DNA of 64,000 nt from CAIMMJ01 sp037131955 (lineage in GTDB: Bacteria; Bacteroidota; Bacteroidia; UBA4408), in assembly GCA_037131955.1 (NCBI GenBank), contig JBAXQC010000001.1:62001-126000 (forward strand). The letters are read 5' to 3'. The stretch's first letter is position 1. Each line of letters starts with the position of its first letter. Below the pieces are notes generated by a model. It had not been told where the DNA came from, searched no databases, and worked only from the letters and a program-made list of their open reading frames with translations. The position numbers and the translations under genes were made by a program. Shown piece by piece: positions 1-8,800 of this stretch.

Positions 1-2
1 TG

Positions 3-506
3 TTAGATTTGATGATTCATGATATTGATATTGTTTTGGCCACCGTAAAATCTACTGTAAAAAAAATAAGCGCCAGTGGTGTTGCAGTAGTTAGTTCCAC
101 ACCAGATATTGCCAATGCAAGAATAGAGTTTAACAACGGTTGTGTGGCTAATTTAACAGCTAGCAGAATTTCTATGAAAAACATGAGAAAATCTAGATTT
201 TTTCAGAAAGATGCATACATATCTGTTGACTTTTTAGAAAAACAAGCAAGTGTTGTAAAACTAAAAATGCTAGAAGGAGAAGCAGGACCATTTGATGTAA
301 CTATAGACCTTGGCGAAGGCAAAGGAACCAAACAATTGTATTTTGAAAATCCGGAAGTTAAACCAAACAACGCAATTAAAAAAGAATTGGAATCTTTTTG
401 GGATAGCATTGTAAATAATTCTCCTATTGCAGTGCCAATTGAAGATGGATACAAAGCACTTGACATTGCTTATGAAATTATTGAAAAACTAAAATTAAAC
501 AACTAG
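3..506 (+). CDS. Gfo/Idh/MocA-family oxidoreductase, C-terminal part
   Basis: The reading frame is open to the first base, so the N-terminal NAD(P)-binding Rossmann domain lies outside the window; the frame begins with LDL ahead of MIHDID. That stretch is typical of the start of the substrate-binding domain in Gfo/Idh/MocA oxidoreductases, where a conserved H and D sit near the nicotinamide. The remaining 165 or so residues form the alpha/beta C-terminal domain, ending with the family-like pattern of a helix that begins around the SFWDSI segment and a final YEIIEKL helix. The substrate cannot be told from this half. An AT-rich inverted repeat begins on its stop codon, and the next gene converges on it. 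Confidence 0.8.
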   Translation, partial: LDLMIHDIDIVLATVKSTVKKISASGVAVVSSTPDIANARIEFNNGCVANLTASRISMKNMRKSRFFQKDAYISVDFLEKQASVVKLKMLEGEAGPFDVTIDLGEGKGTKQLYFENPEVKPNNAIKKELESFWDSIVNNSPIAVPIEDGYKALDIAYEIIEKLKLNN

Positions 507-538
507 TATTTTATAGGAAATCAAATCCATAAAATACT
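505..538. terminator. AT-rich inverted repeat between convergent genes
   Basis: AGTATTTTAT at 505-514 pairs perfectly with ATAAAATACT at 529-538, with a further GGA/TCC pairing inside. It lies between the stop codons of two convergent genes and begins in the stop codon of the first. There is no long U-run on either strand, so the call as a bidirectional terminator rests on position and stem only. Confidence 0.5.
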
Positions 539-552
539 TAATTCATTAAAAT

Positions 553-2619
553 TTAATTTAATGCTGTATTCCTGTAGAATATATGCATGATTAAAAAGTG
601 TGGTAAGCTTATACACGCCAAAAAAATAAAAAAATATCCTATTACACCTTCAGAACTATCCAATTTAATTTTACCAGGCAAGAGAAGTATCACAAATACC
701 AATAAAGCTCCAATTGTATAAGGCAATGCCTTTTTGTACAAAGAAACTGAACTCATAGAAAGTCCCACTTGTAAGTGCCTCCAAGCATTATAACTGTGCT
801 GAAAAATAAAATAAAGGGCAAAGGCAACTATCAATGGCAACTTAAGTCCAATAAGAAGTATAAAAATTAGTGCCACATAAGACTGTTTTTTTCTTAATTG
901 AATTTGAGATAAAATATAAACAAATGACAAAACTGCAAAAACATAAGTAATATCGCTAAATTCTTTGCCAAATGATTTTGCAAACTGCAAACCATTAATA
1001 CTTGAAACAATTTCTATTGCTTCATTAAAATGTGTGAATATAATAAACGAAAGTATTGAGAAGCCCAATAGAATTGCTTTTAAATAGTAGGCGGTTGAAA
1101 CAATCTTTATACCCATTTCTTCTAACTCAGATTCCCCAAAATGAAAAGAAGAGTATGCAACAAAAAATAGCAGCGAGAACAATGGGAGAAATTGCCAAAC
1201 AATAAAGTAAAATACAACTATTAATAAATAGTTAAGAACAAATGATAACAAGGCTATCTTTTTATCTTTTTGTAATAAATGATCAACTGCACCATGAGGA
1301 ATTCCTATAAGAAGTAATCCAATTAAAATTACAACATAGCTGATGTTAACCGCTGTATCATTTGGTAAAAAAACAAATAAGAAATAAATTAATGCACTAA
1401 CTGCTGCAAGTGCAAATCTGTACCAGCTTAATTTACGAATGTAAACATACAAGGCTCTTAGAAATGGAATTATTGGTAGAGTAGAAAATATTTTAATTTC
1501 TTGGGAAAGTGAAGTTTTTTCATCCAAAAAAGTAAATATTCTATGAATCTTTTGTCTTTTAAACAATTGTGTAAATATTTTATATCCTTTACCCGGCCAA
1601 AGCAAGAGAATAATTAATAAAAGATTATCATAAAATCGAAATCGCTTTTTTCGTTTAAGAGATATTTGATTAAACAGTTTGAAGTTTTCGTCTTTAATTC
1701 TTTCGGTAACAATTTTAGCAAATTCATACATGTTTTTAATACCATATCCGGTGCTTGGCTTAATTAAATTTGCACTTGCACCAGTATTTAAAACACCTTT
1801 AAATTTGTTGTTCGGATTAATAAAGGTTGTCATTGGAATACAACCTGCTTCATCAGAAAGAATTTCATAATCTCCGTAACTGTTTTTTAACTTATTGTCT
1901 AATATTTTTTTTGCATATTCTATTTCAATTTTTTCTACACCAAATCTGGTTAACTCTACCAATGATTCTCGAGTTGAAAATGGAAGTGTATATAGAAATT
2001 GTGTGTATTCATCCTGATCAACATTAAAATCCATCATCTGAAAAGTTCTTGGATTAAACACCTCATTCTTGCACCTAATGTGCAAACCATAAAATGATTG
2101 ATTTAAATATATATCATCTTTACTTATTTGGTTTGCTTGTGGAGGTCTGCTGTCAAAAATAAATCTTGATTTAAATTCACCACCATCAGTTTTTATCGTG
2201 TATAAATCATCATCGTTGCAAACAAGCTCCAAAACAGCTTTTCTATAAATTGAAATATTTGATTTTAATAAAGTTTCTAATGTTTGATTATATAAATCAA
2301 TACTTTTAATGTAATAGTAGGGTTGATTTTCGATATTTTGTAATACCGAACCGTTCACTTCAATAGAAGTATAAGTATAACTGATTATTTGGTTTAAATC
2401 TTTTACAATCAGATCATTGGGAAGTGCCCAAAAACAATATGTTTTGTCATTCTTATCCTTTAAATCGGGCTCTATGATTGCAATTTTTTTATTTACAACA
2501 CAAGCTTCTTTTATTAACGACAATAGAATTAAACTATTACCAGCACCCAAACCAATAAAAATAAAATCATACAATATTCCTTTATTTGAATCAGGCTGCT
2601 TAGCTTTTTGATTTTCCAC
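553..2619 (-). CDS. crtY-blh: Fused lycopene beta-cyclase (CrtY) and beta-carotene 15,15'-dioxygenase (Blh)
   Basis: One 688-residue protein carries two enzymes that are normally separate. Residues 1 to about 395 look like a CrtY-type lycopene cyclase: an FAD-binding GLGAGNS start near 23-29, DKTYCFW at 58-64, FDSRPP at 155-160, QSFYGLH near 174-180, a LPFSTRESLVELTRF block at 212-226 and KPSTGYG at 287-293. Residues from about 400 to 688 look like a Brp/Blh membrane dioxygenase, with several hydrophobic spans and the conserved histidine motifs GIPHGAVDH (H442, H447), SSFHFGE (H493), FQHSYNAWRH (H608, H615) and SLPHFLIMH (H674, H679) that bind iron in this family. Together they would convert lycopene to beta-carotene and cleave it to two retinals at the membrane. 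The start is GTG, since an in-frame stop lies six bases upstream and no ATG is near. It follows the rhodopsin gene on the same strand, separated by a strong hairpin. Confidence 0.9.
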   Translation of the reverse strand: MENQKAKQPDSNKGILYDFIFIGLGAGNSLILLSLIKEACVVNKKIAIIEPDLKDKNDKTYCFWALPNDLIVKDLNQIISYTYTSIEVNGSVLQNIENQPYYYIKSIDLYNQTLETLLKSNISIYRKAVLELVCNDDDLYTIKTDGGEFKSRFIFDSRPPQANQISKDDIYLNQSFYGLHIRCKNEVFNPRTFQMMDFNVDQDEYTQFLYTLPFSTRESLVELTRFGVEKIEIEYAKKILDNKLKNSYGDYEILSDEAGCIPMTTFINPNNKFKGVLNTGASANLIKPSTGYGIKNMYEFAKIVTERIKDENFKLFNQISLKRKKRFRFYDNLLLIILLLWPGKGYKIFTQLFKRQKIHRIFTFLDEKTSLSQEIKIFSTLPIIPFLRALYVYIRKLSWYRFALAAVSALIYFLFVFLPNDTAVNISYVVILIGLLLIGIPHGAVDHLLQKDKKIALLSFVLNYLLIVVFYFIVWQFLPLFSLLFFVAYSSFHFGESELEEMGIKIVSTAYYLKAILLGFSILSFIIFTHFNEAIEIVSSINGLQFAKSFGKEFSDITYVFAVLSFVYILSQIQLRKKQSYVALIFILLIGLKLPLIVAFALYFIFQHSYNAWRHLQVGLSMSSVSLYKKALPYTIGALLVFVILLLPGKIKLDSSEGVIGYFFIFLACISLPHFLIMHIFYRNTALN

Positions 2620-2650
2620 TTTTTATAAATAAAGAAAGTTTAATAAAAAA

Positions 2651-2690
2651 AGGAGGCTTTCAAGAAAATCTTGAGAGCCTCCTTTTTTTA
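2651..2690 (-). terminator. Rho-independent terminator between rhodopsin and crtY-blh
   Basis: AGGAGGCTTTCAAG at 2651-2664 pairs with CTTGAGAGCCTCCT at 2670-2683, 14 bp with one wobble pair, loop of about five bases. T-runs flank it on both strands, so it can stop transcription either way. On the minus strand it lies 17 bases past the rhodopsin stop codon and about 30 bases ahead of the crtY-blh start. No good promoter is visible between it and crtY-blh, so it may act as a partial stop that sets the ratio of rhodopsin to retinal-forming enzyme. Confidence 0.85.
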
Positions 2691-2707
2691 GAGCCACAAT
2701 AGGAAAT

Positions 2708-3427
2708 TTAATCTTCGCTATTTCTGCTTAATGAATAAATCACTAAACCAAAGCCAATTTTGTTTATTGCATCAGCAATATTATATACTATGTCCATTGC
2801 TTTTAAGGCCGTTGTAGTGTCGGACACTAATTGTATTCCAAACAATCCGCCTGGTGTACCTAAAATGTAACCTAAAGGATAAATTGCCCATCCTACCAAA
2901 ACAAACCATCCTAGGATTTTGGTTGCTTTCGCTACTTGAGTGCCTGCATTTTGAGCTAATTTAGCAACTTCACCAAACCACACTAGGTAAACTATGTAAA
3001 AATAAGCAGCACCAGAAATTACACCCCACAACACACTACCTTCTCTATCTAATACTTCGCCTATGTAACCTGTTACTAACATCACTAATGAGGCAAAAAT
3101 TAGTTTCCATAACAATCCAATTTTTGCACCTGCTTTTTTGGTGATCAAGTAAAACTCTACACACATCAATGGAACAGTAAGAATCCAGTCTACGTATCTA
3201 AAAAATGTTGGAGAATCTCCGGTTTCTAGGTTGTAACCTCTCATGTAGTAGTAGTGCACTGCAGCAATAAAAGTAATTAATCCTGACACCAAAACAGATG
3301 TTCTCCATTTTTGAGAGGTGTTGTTCAATTCAAAGAAGAAGAAAACTGATGCAGCCATCATGGCCATAGTTCCGATGAAGAAGGTAAACGCAACGTAATT
3401 GTCGCTTGCAATTTTTAGATGTTCCAT
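2708..3427 (-). CDS. Proteorhodopsin-like light-driven proton pump
   Basis: A 239-residue protein with seven hydrophobic helices. Helix 3 reads RYVDWILTVPL, giving D80 (proton acceptor), T84 and E91 (proton donor), the DTE pattern of proteorhodopsin-type proton pumps. H58 in the AAVHYYYMRG segment matches the histidine that pairs with the acceptor aspartate. K223 in DAINKIGFG of helix 7 is the retinal Schiff-base lysine. M88 is at the spectral-tuning position (105 in proteorhodopsin); methionine there is usual in green-absorbing bacteroidotal pumps, which is inference here. It pumps protons outward across the inner membrane under light. It is not an NDQ sodium pump or an NTQ chloride pump. 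It has its own upstream promoter and is followed by a terminator and the gene for retinal synthesis. Confidence 0.97.
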   Translation of the reverse strand: MEHLKIASDNYVAFTFFIGTMAMMAASVFFFFELNNTSQKWRTSVLVSGLITFIAAVHYYYMRGYNLETGDSPTFFRYVDWILTVPLMCVEFYLITKKAGAKIGLLWKLIFASLVMLVTGYIGEVLDREGSVLWGVISGAAYFYIVYLVWFGEVAKLAQNAGTQVAKATKILGWFVLVGWAIYPLGYILGTPGGLFGIQLVSDTTTALKAMDIVYNIADAINKIGFGLVIYSLSRNSED

Positions 3428-3493
3428 TTTTTGTTTTTTTAATTGTTAATGATTTTGTTTGATTTGTGTTAAATGATTTGTGTTAATCTTTTG

Positions 3494-3523
3494 CAAGAAT
3501 AAATATTTAATTTTAAAAAACAA
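3494..3523 (-). promoter_or_regulatory. Bacteroidota-type promoter for the rhodopsin gene
   Basis: On the minus strand TTG (3523-3521), a 19-base gap and TATTCTTG (3501-3494) match the TTG / TAnnTTTG pattern with one mismatch in the -7 box. Predicted leader is about 60 bases. Inside that leader GATTTGTGTTAA is present twice in tandem on the plus strand, at 3461-3472 and 3475-3486, with a 14-base period. Confidence 0.55.
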
Positions 3524-3609
3524 CAAAATTTTAATTTTGTTTTGGCAATGTAAAAATTTTTTGTGATTTAAATGAAAAGTATTAGTTATCAAAAATTTAT
3601 TTTTTTACG

Positions 3610-3828
3610 ATGGAAAAAGTAAATATTGCAATTGCTAAAAATGTTTTCTTTCAATTTAGTTTTCTTTTGTTTGACTTTTATTTAGGAAATAAATTTCTCT
3701 CCCTAATTCGTATAAATTTATTTGAAGTAAGTTCATTTATTGCCGTCTCTGTTTTAATTGCATTTTGTTGTTTACCTAATTCACGAAAAACAACTAAACA
3801 CAAGTTGAAGAAAAATTTGAACTATTAA
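3610..3828 (+). CDS. Possible small hydrophobic protein, doubtful
   Basis: A 72-codon frame starting at ATG encodes a hydrophobic stretch followed by a basic tail (about residues 58-70 rich in K). It could be a small membrane protein, but nothing in it is recognised, no promoter was found close to its start, and in DNA this rich in A and T such a composition can arise by chance. It runs opposite to both neighbours. Treat as unproven. Confidence 0.2.
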   Translation: MEKVNIAIAKNVFFQFSFLLFDFYLGNKFLSLIRINLFEVSSFIAVSVLIAFCCLPNSRKTTKHKLKKNLNY

Positions 3829-3849
3829 AACAAAAAAAAAGATATGTAT

Positions 3850-5775
3850 CTATTTTATTTCAAAAATATGTAATTGACAAATTTTAGGATTCAACTCCAC
3901 ATAATTCCATTCTTTATCCCAAACATATTTTTCTCCGGAGATTAAATCTTTTACTTCTACACCAGCATCTTTCAGAGATAATTGATTTTTTGGTAATTTA
4001 CAAAATCCAGATTGCGTGTGTTCGGGATCGAGGTTAATAATTATGTATAATTTATTGTCTCCCTCTGTTTTTATAAAACTTAATAGTTGAGGATTATCGT
4101 TTTCGCAAAAGTTAATGTTATTTGTTTTTTGCAATGCAGGATTTTCTTTTCTAATCGTATTTATTTGCGAAATTAATTTTCTAAAAGGAGTAATTGTTTG
4201 CCAATCCCAATTACGAATTTCGTATTTTTCTGAATTAAGATATTCTTCCTTTCCAGGCATAGGTAAGGTTTCCAATAAATCATAAACCGGCCCGTACATT
4301 CCATAATTTGAAGAAAGAGTTGCTGCTAAAACAAATCTAACTGCAGATAGTTCTAATCCCTTGTTTTGGATGTAATACGGTAAAATATCTGGTGTATTGG
4401 GCCAGAAATTTGGTCTAAAATAATCTTTCAATTCTCCCATGGTAAGTTCGTTCATGTAGTCCGTTAGCTCCTGCTTGCTGTATCGCCAAGTAAAATATGT
4501 ATAAGATTGCGTAAAACCTAGCTTGGCTAAACGTGCCATAATTTTAGGACGTGTAAATGCTTCACTCAAAAAAATTGTTTCAGGAAATTTTTTCTTTACC
4601 TCATTTATTACATATTCCCAAAAAATAAATGGTTTGGTGTGAGGATTGTCGACTCTAAAAATTTTAACTCCTTTTTCTGACCAAAATAAAAATACCGACT
4701 TTAATTCTTCCCATAAACTTTCCCATGCATTTGTTTCAAAATTAAATGGCAAAACATCTTGGTATTTTTTTGGAGGATTCTCTGCATACTGAACAGTTCC
4801 ATCTGGTCTCCACTTAAACCATTCTGGATGTTGTTTTACGTATGGGTGATCTGGCGAAGCCTGAAATGCAATATCTAATGCAATATCTATATTTTTTTTT
4901 GTAGCATACTTTATAAGTTCCTCAAAATCTTGCATTGTGCCTAAATCTGGATGAATTGCTTTGTGACCTCCCAGCTCATTGCCAATAGCCCAAGGTGAAC
5001 CGGGTTCACCAGGCAAAGACGTGGTTGAATTATTTTTTCCCTTTCTATGGCTGTTTCCAATTGGGTGGATTGGTGGAAAATAAATAACATCAAATCCTAA
5101 TTTGTGTACAAAGTCAACAGCTTTTTTGCAATCTTTAAATGTGCCATGTTTGCCAATTTCACTGGATGTTGATCTTGGAAAAAATTCGTACCATGAACTA
5201 AATTCAGTTTTTTTGTGTTCAACTTTTACTTCTTGCGTAACTCCGTAAACCGTTGAATGTTCAATTATAGGATACAATTTGATTATTTCTAATAAATCCT
5301 TTTCTTGCAATATTTCAATAGCTTGGTTATATTTTTTAGAATCACTAAAAATTAAAATAATTTCTTTTACTTTTTTTAGATGTTCCCCTTTTGCTTTCTT
5401 AGCTATTTTCAATAAATGTTCCTTGCCAATTAAAATCTCAACTGTTATGCTTTCCTCTGCCGCAATTTTTTTGATTGTAGATTTATACCAATCCAAAGGA
5501 TGATCTACCCATGCTTCCACAGTAAAAAAATAACTTCCAATTTCTTCCACTAAAAAACTACCTTCCCATTCATCATTTGATTTGTGATATAAAGCAGAAA
5601 ATCTCCACGTTTTTTGCTTTCCATATTTGTACAATATTCTTGCATTTATTTCATCGTGCCCATCTCCAAAAATGTGAGATTTAATTTCGATTTTATCGCC
5701 AATTACTTTTTTTAAATAGAATTTTCCATCGTTTACCGTTGGAAATACAAATTCAATAAGTGCTCTGTTTTTCAT
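3850..5775 (-). CDS. glgE: Alpha-1,4-glucan:maltose-1-phosphate maltosyltransferase (GlgE)
   Basis: A 641-residue GH13_3 enzyme, close to the family's usual 650-670. It moves maltose from maltose-1-phosphate to the end of an alpha-1,4-glucan, extending glycogen-like polymer. The N-terminal 100 residues form the beta-sandwich dimer domain with WVDHPLDWYKS near 89-99. The catalytic barrel starts at about 195 (WYEFFPRS), with PIHPIG at 235-240 and GSPWAIG at 259-265. The nucleophile is D376 in FRVDNPHTKP and the acid/base is E405 in FLSEAFTRP; both motifs are diagnostic for GlgE over other amylases. The gene stands alone; no treS, pep2 or glgB is next to it, so the source of maltose-1-phosphate is outside the window. 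Confidence 0.95.
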   Translation of the reverse strand: MKNRALIEFVFPTVNDGKFYLKKVIGDKIEIKSHIFGDGHDEINARILYKYGKQKTWRFSALYHKSNDEWEGSFLVEEIGSYFFTVEAWVDHPLDWYKSTIKKIAAEESITVEILIGKEHLLKIAKKAKGEHLKKVKEIILIFSDSKKYNQAIEILQEKDLLEIIKLYPIIEHSTVYGVTQEVKVEHKKTEFSSWYEFFPRSTSSEIGKHGTFKDCKKAVDFVHKLGFDVIYFPPIHPIGNSHRKGKNNSTTSLPGEPGSPWAIGNELGGHKAIHPDLGTMQDFEELIKYATKKNIDIALDIAFQASPDHPYVKQHPEWFKWRPDGTVQYAENPPKKYQDVLPFNFETNAWESLWEELKSVFLFWSEKGVKIFRVDNPHTKPFIFWEYVINEVKKKFPETIFLSEAFTRPKIMARLAKLGFTQSYTYFTWRYSKQELTDYMNELTMGELKDYFRPNFWPNTPDILPYYIQNKGLELSAVRFVLAATLSSNYGMYGPVYDLLETLPMPGKEEYLNSEKYEIRNWDWQTITPFRKLISQINTIRKENPALQKTNNINFCENDNPQLLSFIKTEGDNKLYIIINLDPEHTQSGFCKLPKNQLSLKDAGVEVKDLISGEKYVWDKEWNYVELNPKICQLHIFEIK

Positions 5776-5821
5776 ATTTTTATTCTTGGTGTTAAAATTA
5801 CACTATGATTTTAATAATTCC

Positions 5822-5850
5822 AAAAAAAAGGGAAAGATTTCTCTTTCCCT
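5822..5850 (-). terminator. Rho-independent terminator after the giant surface-protein gene
   Basis: AGGGAAAGA at 5829-5837 and TCTTTCCCT at 5842-5850 form a perfect 9 bp stem with a 4-base loop. On the minus strand it is followed by a run of T (5829-5822), 26 bases past the stop codon of the 9.4 kb gene. Confidence 0.85.
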
Positions 5851-5876
5851 AATTCCATAACAAGTAAACAATTTTC

Positions 5877-8800
5877 TTAATTGCCGAATACTACCTTTTC
5901 ATTTTTAACTTCTCCATTGGTAGTAAGTTGAACAACATAGGCTCCACTAAGGTTTTCTAAATTTAATTGAGCTTTACTTCCATTGCTGCTGCTCATATTT
6001 TTGTATTCTACCAATTGTCCTAGGCTATTATAGATTCTCAGTTCGCTGTTGCCTGTACTTTTTGTTAAATCTAAAAACAGATTCCTTTGGCTAGAGTAAA
6101 TAATACCTTGTGTTTCAGTATTTGAAGCACCTAATAACGCTTTTTTACTAAAATGTACAAAAAACCTATTTCCGCTGTTGCCTTCAGTTAGGTTCACCTC
6201 GTATTTACTGTTGGCCCTCATGTCTTGAAACTTGCCTAGTGAGGCATCTTCTAAGTAAACATTGATACTTGGGTCTATTGAGCTTAGTTCATTAAATTCT
6301 AGTTCTTTGCTTCCGCTGGTTTTTGAATTAATACTAACGGGAACAACTTTATCATGCTCAAAATCCTTGAACGTATTTATTGCCAAAGGATAATTATCAG
6401 TAGATAAGCTGTAGATTGAACTACTGTATATTGGCTCATTCAATAGCTTTTTTGCATCTGTTTGTAAATCGTATTCATCGTTACTTTCTCCATCGGTTCT
6501 AATTAATAATTCATCTCTTTCTGCACCATCATTTAGTTGTATTCTGCACTCATTTTGAGGTGTTGCAAAATAAACATACGATTGGTTAGTAGTTCTCATG
6601 CTATTGTTCATTAAAATATTTGTTGAACCTGGAACATTAGATATTACAAAAAACCCCTGACTGTGTGCCAATCTATCATTAGTTCCTGCTCCTATATTGT
6701 TTACCCATATTCCAGGGCCTGAGCTGTAAACTGCATAGTTTGTTTTATTCCAAATATAAACAAAAGGTAAAATCGTAGAACTGTTGGCTGCTACCATAGC
6801 ATTTAAGCTAATTGGAGAAGGATATGGATTTCCTATTAAATTTAAACCATCATCAGTTCTCGTTACAGGAATATTGTATAAGCCTGTATTAGCAGTTCCA
6901 ACTACATCTATTAACCTGTTTTGCGGTATGGTTGCCATTATACCTAAGCCGGGTGACATTACTTTGGCAATACCGTTTACCCATCCTGGTGTTACAGCAG
7001 CAGTTAGTGTTTCATTAAACCACCAAGTACTAGGAAATTGAGTAGGTTGCGTTACATTAGGGTTGGTATTGTATACATAACCAACGGGTGATCCGTTTAC
7101 AACAAAATTATCATTGTAATTTTGATAGACTGTACTGCCATTTGTAACAGGAGAAGCAATAGTATGTGATGCAGGCAATGGATTACTTACAAAGCGTTGA
7201 ACTCGAGTTCCGCCTGAAATACTACCTGAATAACCTCCACTAAAATCGTTGATAAATCCTGCTGTAGATCCGCTTGAAGTAATTACTAAATTATTGGAAT
7301 TGGTGGTTAGTACTCCATTTTTTAATGCTAATTCTCTAGAAATACTCAAATTGCCAAGTGGAGCTATTGAAACGCCAGAACTGTTGTTAATATCAATATT
7401 TACTGCAGAAACAATACCACTTACATTTTGAGGGAAAACTGAATTAAATTCAACAATTCCTGAACCTGTAAAATTCCCATTTCCTTCTATATCTCCCTCC
7501 ACTGTTAACTTTCTTCCTGATGCGATTGTAACTGTTGGGTTAATTGCGCCATTTGGAACAAATTTAATTTTTCTACAATTTGCATCCACGCTACTTAAGT
7601 TGGGCTGCGGGCTTGTTACTGCTCTTATTAGAATATCACGTGCGGAGTTTGGTAAAACTCCACCTGTCCAATTGCCAGGAGTATTCCAATTATTTGAAAC
7701 CAAACCTAGCCATTGGTATAAAATAGGAGTATAGTTGTTTTCATAAGCACCAATATCAGTAGCAGTACCAATTCCTGCATATCCAACTGCTCCAAATCTT
7801 GGAACACCTATAGCATCTGTTGTAATACCCAAATTGCTAATTGTTCCACCACTTTCTATTCTTGTTTCGGTAACAGTATTTATTTTTAAGAAATTAGAAT
7901 TAGAACCATCAACAGAAAGGAAACTTACATTTTCTGCAAAAGAACTATTTTCAAAACCAACAAAATTTCTGTAGGCATTAAAACTTTGATAGTTGTTGGT
8001 TCCATCGCTGAAAATAAAGTTATTTGAAATTGTGGAATCAGAAACAAAATAGGCATTATTATTAGAAGTGTTTAACAATCCACCACTTGCTCCATTTCTT
8101 GTAAGTACTCTTACTCCACCGCCACTGGCTGCATTAGATCTGTTGATAAAAATATTGTTTCTCAAATCTACAGGAACACTTGAATTAAAAGCAAAAGCAC
8201 TTGAACCAAATGAACCGCCGCTACTTGAAGCCTGCAAATAAACGGAGTTGTAATAGAATTTAATAGAGGTGGCAGTAGTTCCATTTATGTTTATTCCTGA
8301 AATTGCATCACTTGAATTACTTGAAACTGTTGTAAAATCTCCAATTACAGAGTTAGAAACTACGCCTAGCAATCCCGCTTGTGTGGAAGTAATATTTATA
8401 CCCTCCACTTTGCCAGAAACAGTTGCAAATTTTACAATTCTATTATTCTCCAAATTTAGGGAGTCAACGGTTACAATTCTAATTCCCTCAATTGAATCGG
8501 ACGCTGAAGAGAAATTTGATAATGTATTTCCGGATATTCTGGCTTTGTTAGGTCCTCCACTTCCACTACCAGTATGAAGAATTCCAAAGCAAGCTCCTGT
8601 ACCAGTTGATGTGGATAAATTGCTTATTGTATTGTTTCTTGTAATTCCAATATTTGGACCACCCGAACCTGAACCAGTATGCAGTATTCCGTATGCATTA
8701 CCGCTTCCAGAATTGGTTACATTTGAAATTGTATTGGATACTCTAGAAAAATTATTTGGACCGCCAGAACCAGAGCCTGTATGCAATATTCCAAAGGCAT

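Larger units (their letters stand above)
3428..3849. other. Intergenic region between rhodopsin and glgE
   Basis: This stretch holds the rhodopsin promoter and leader next to the rhodopsin start, and one weak small reading frame at 3610-3828. The rest is very AT-rich. No RNA gene, terminator or recognisable repeat was found near the glgE end, whose stop codon is at 3850. Confidence 0.6.
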
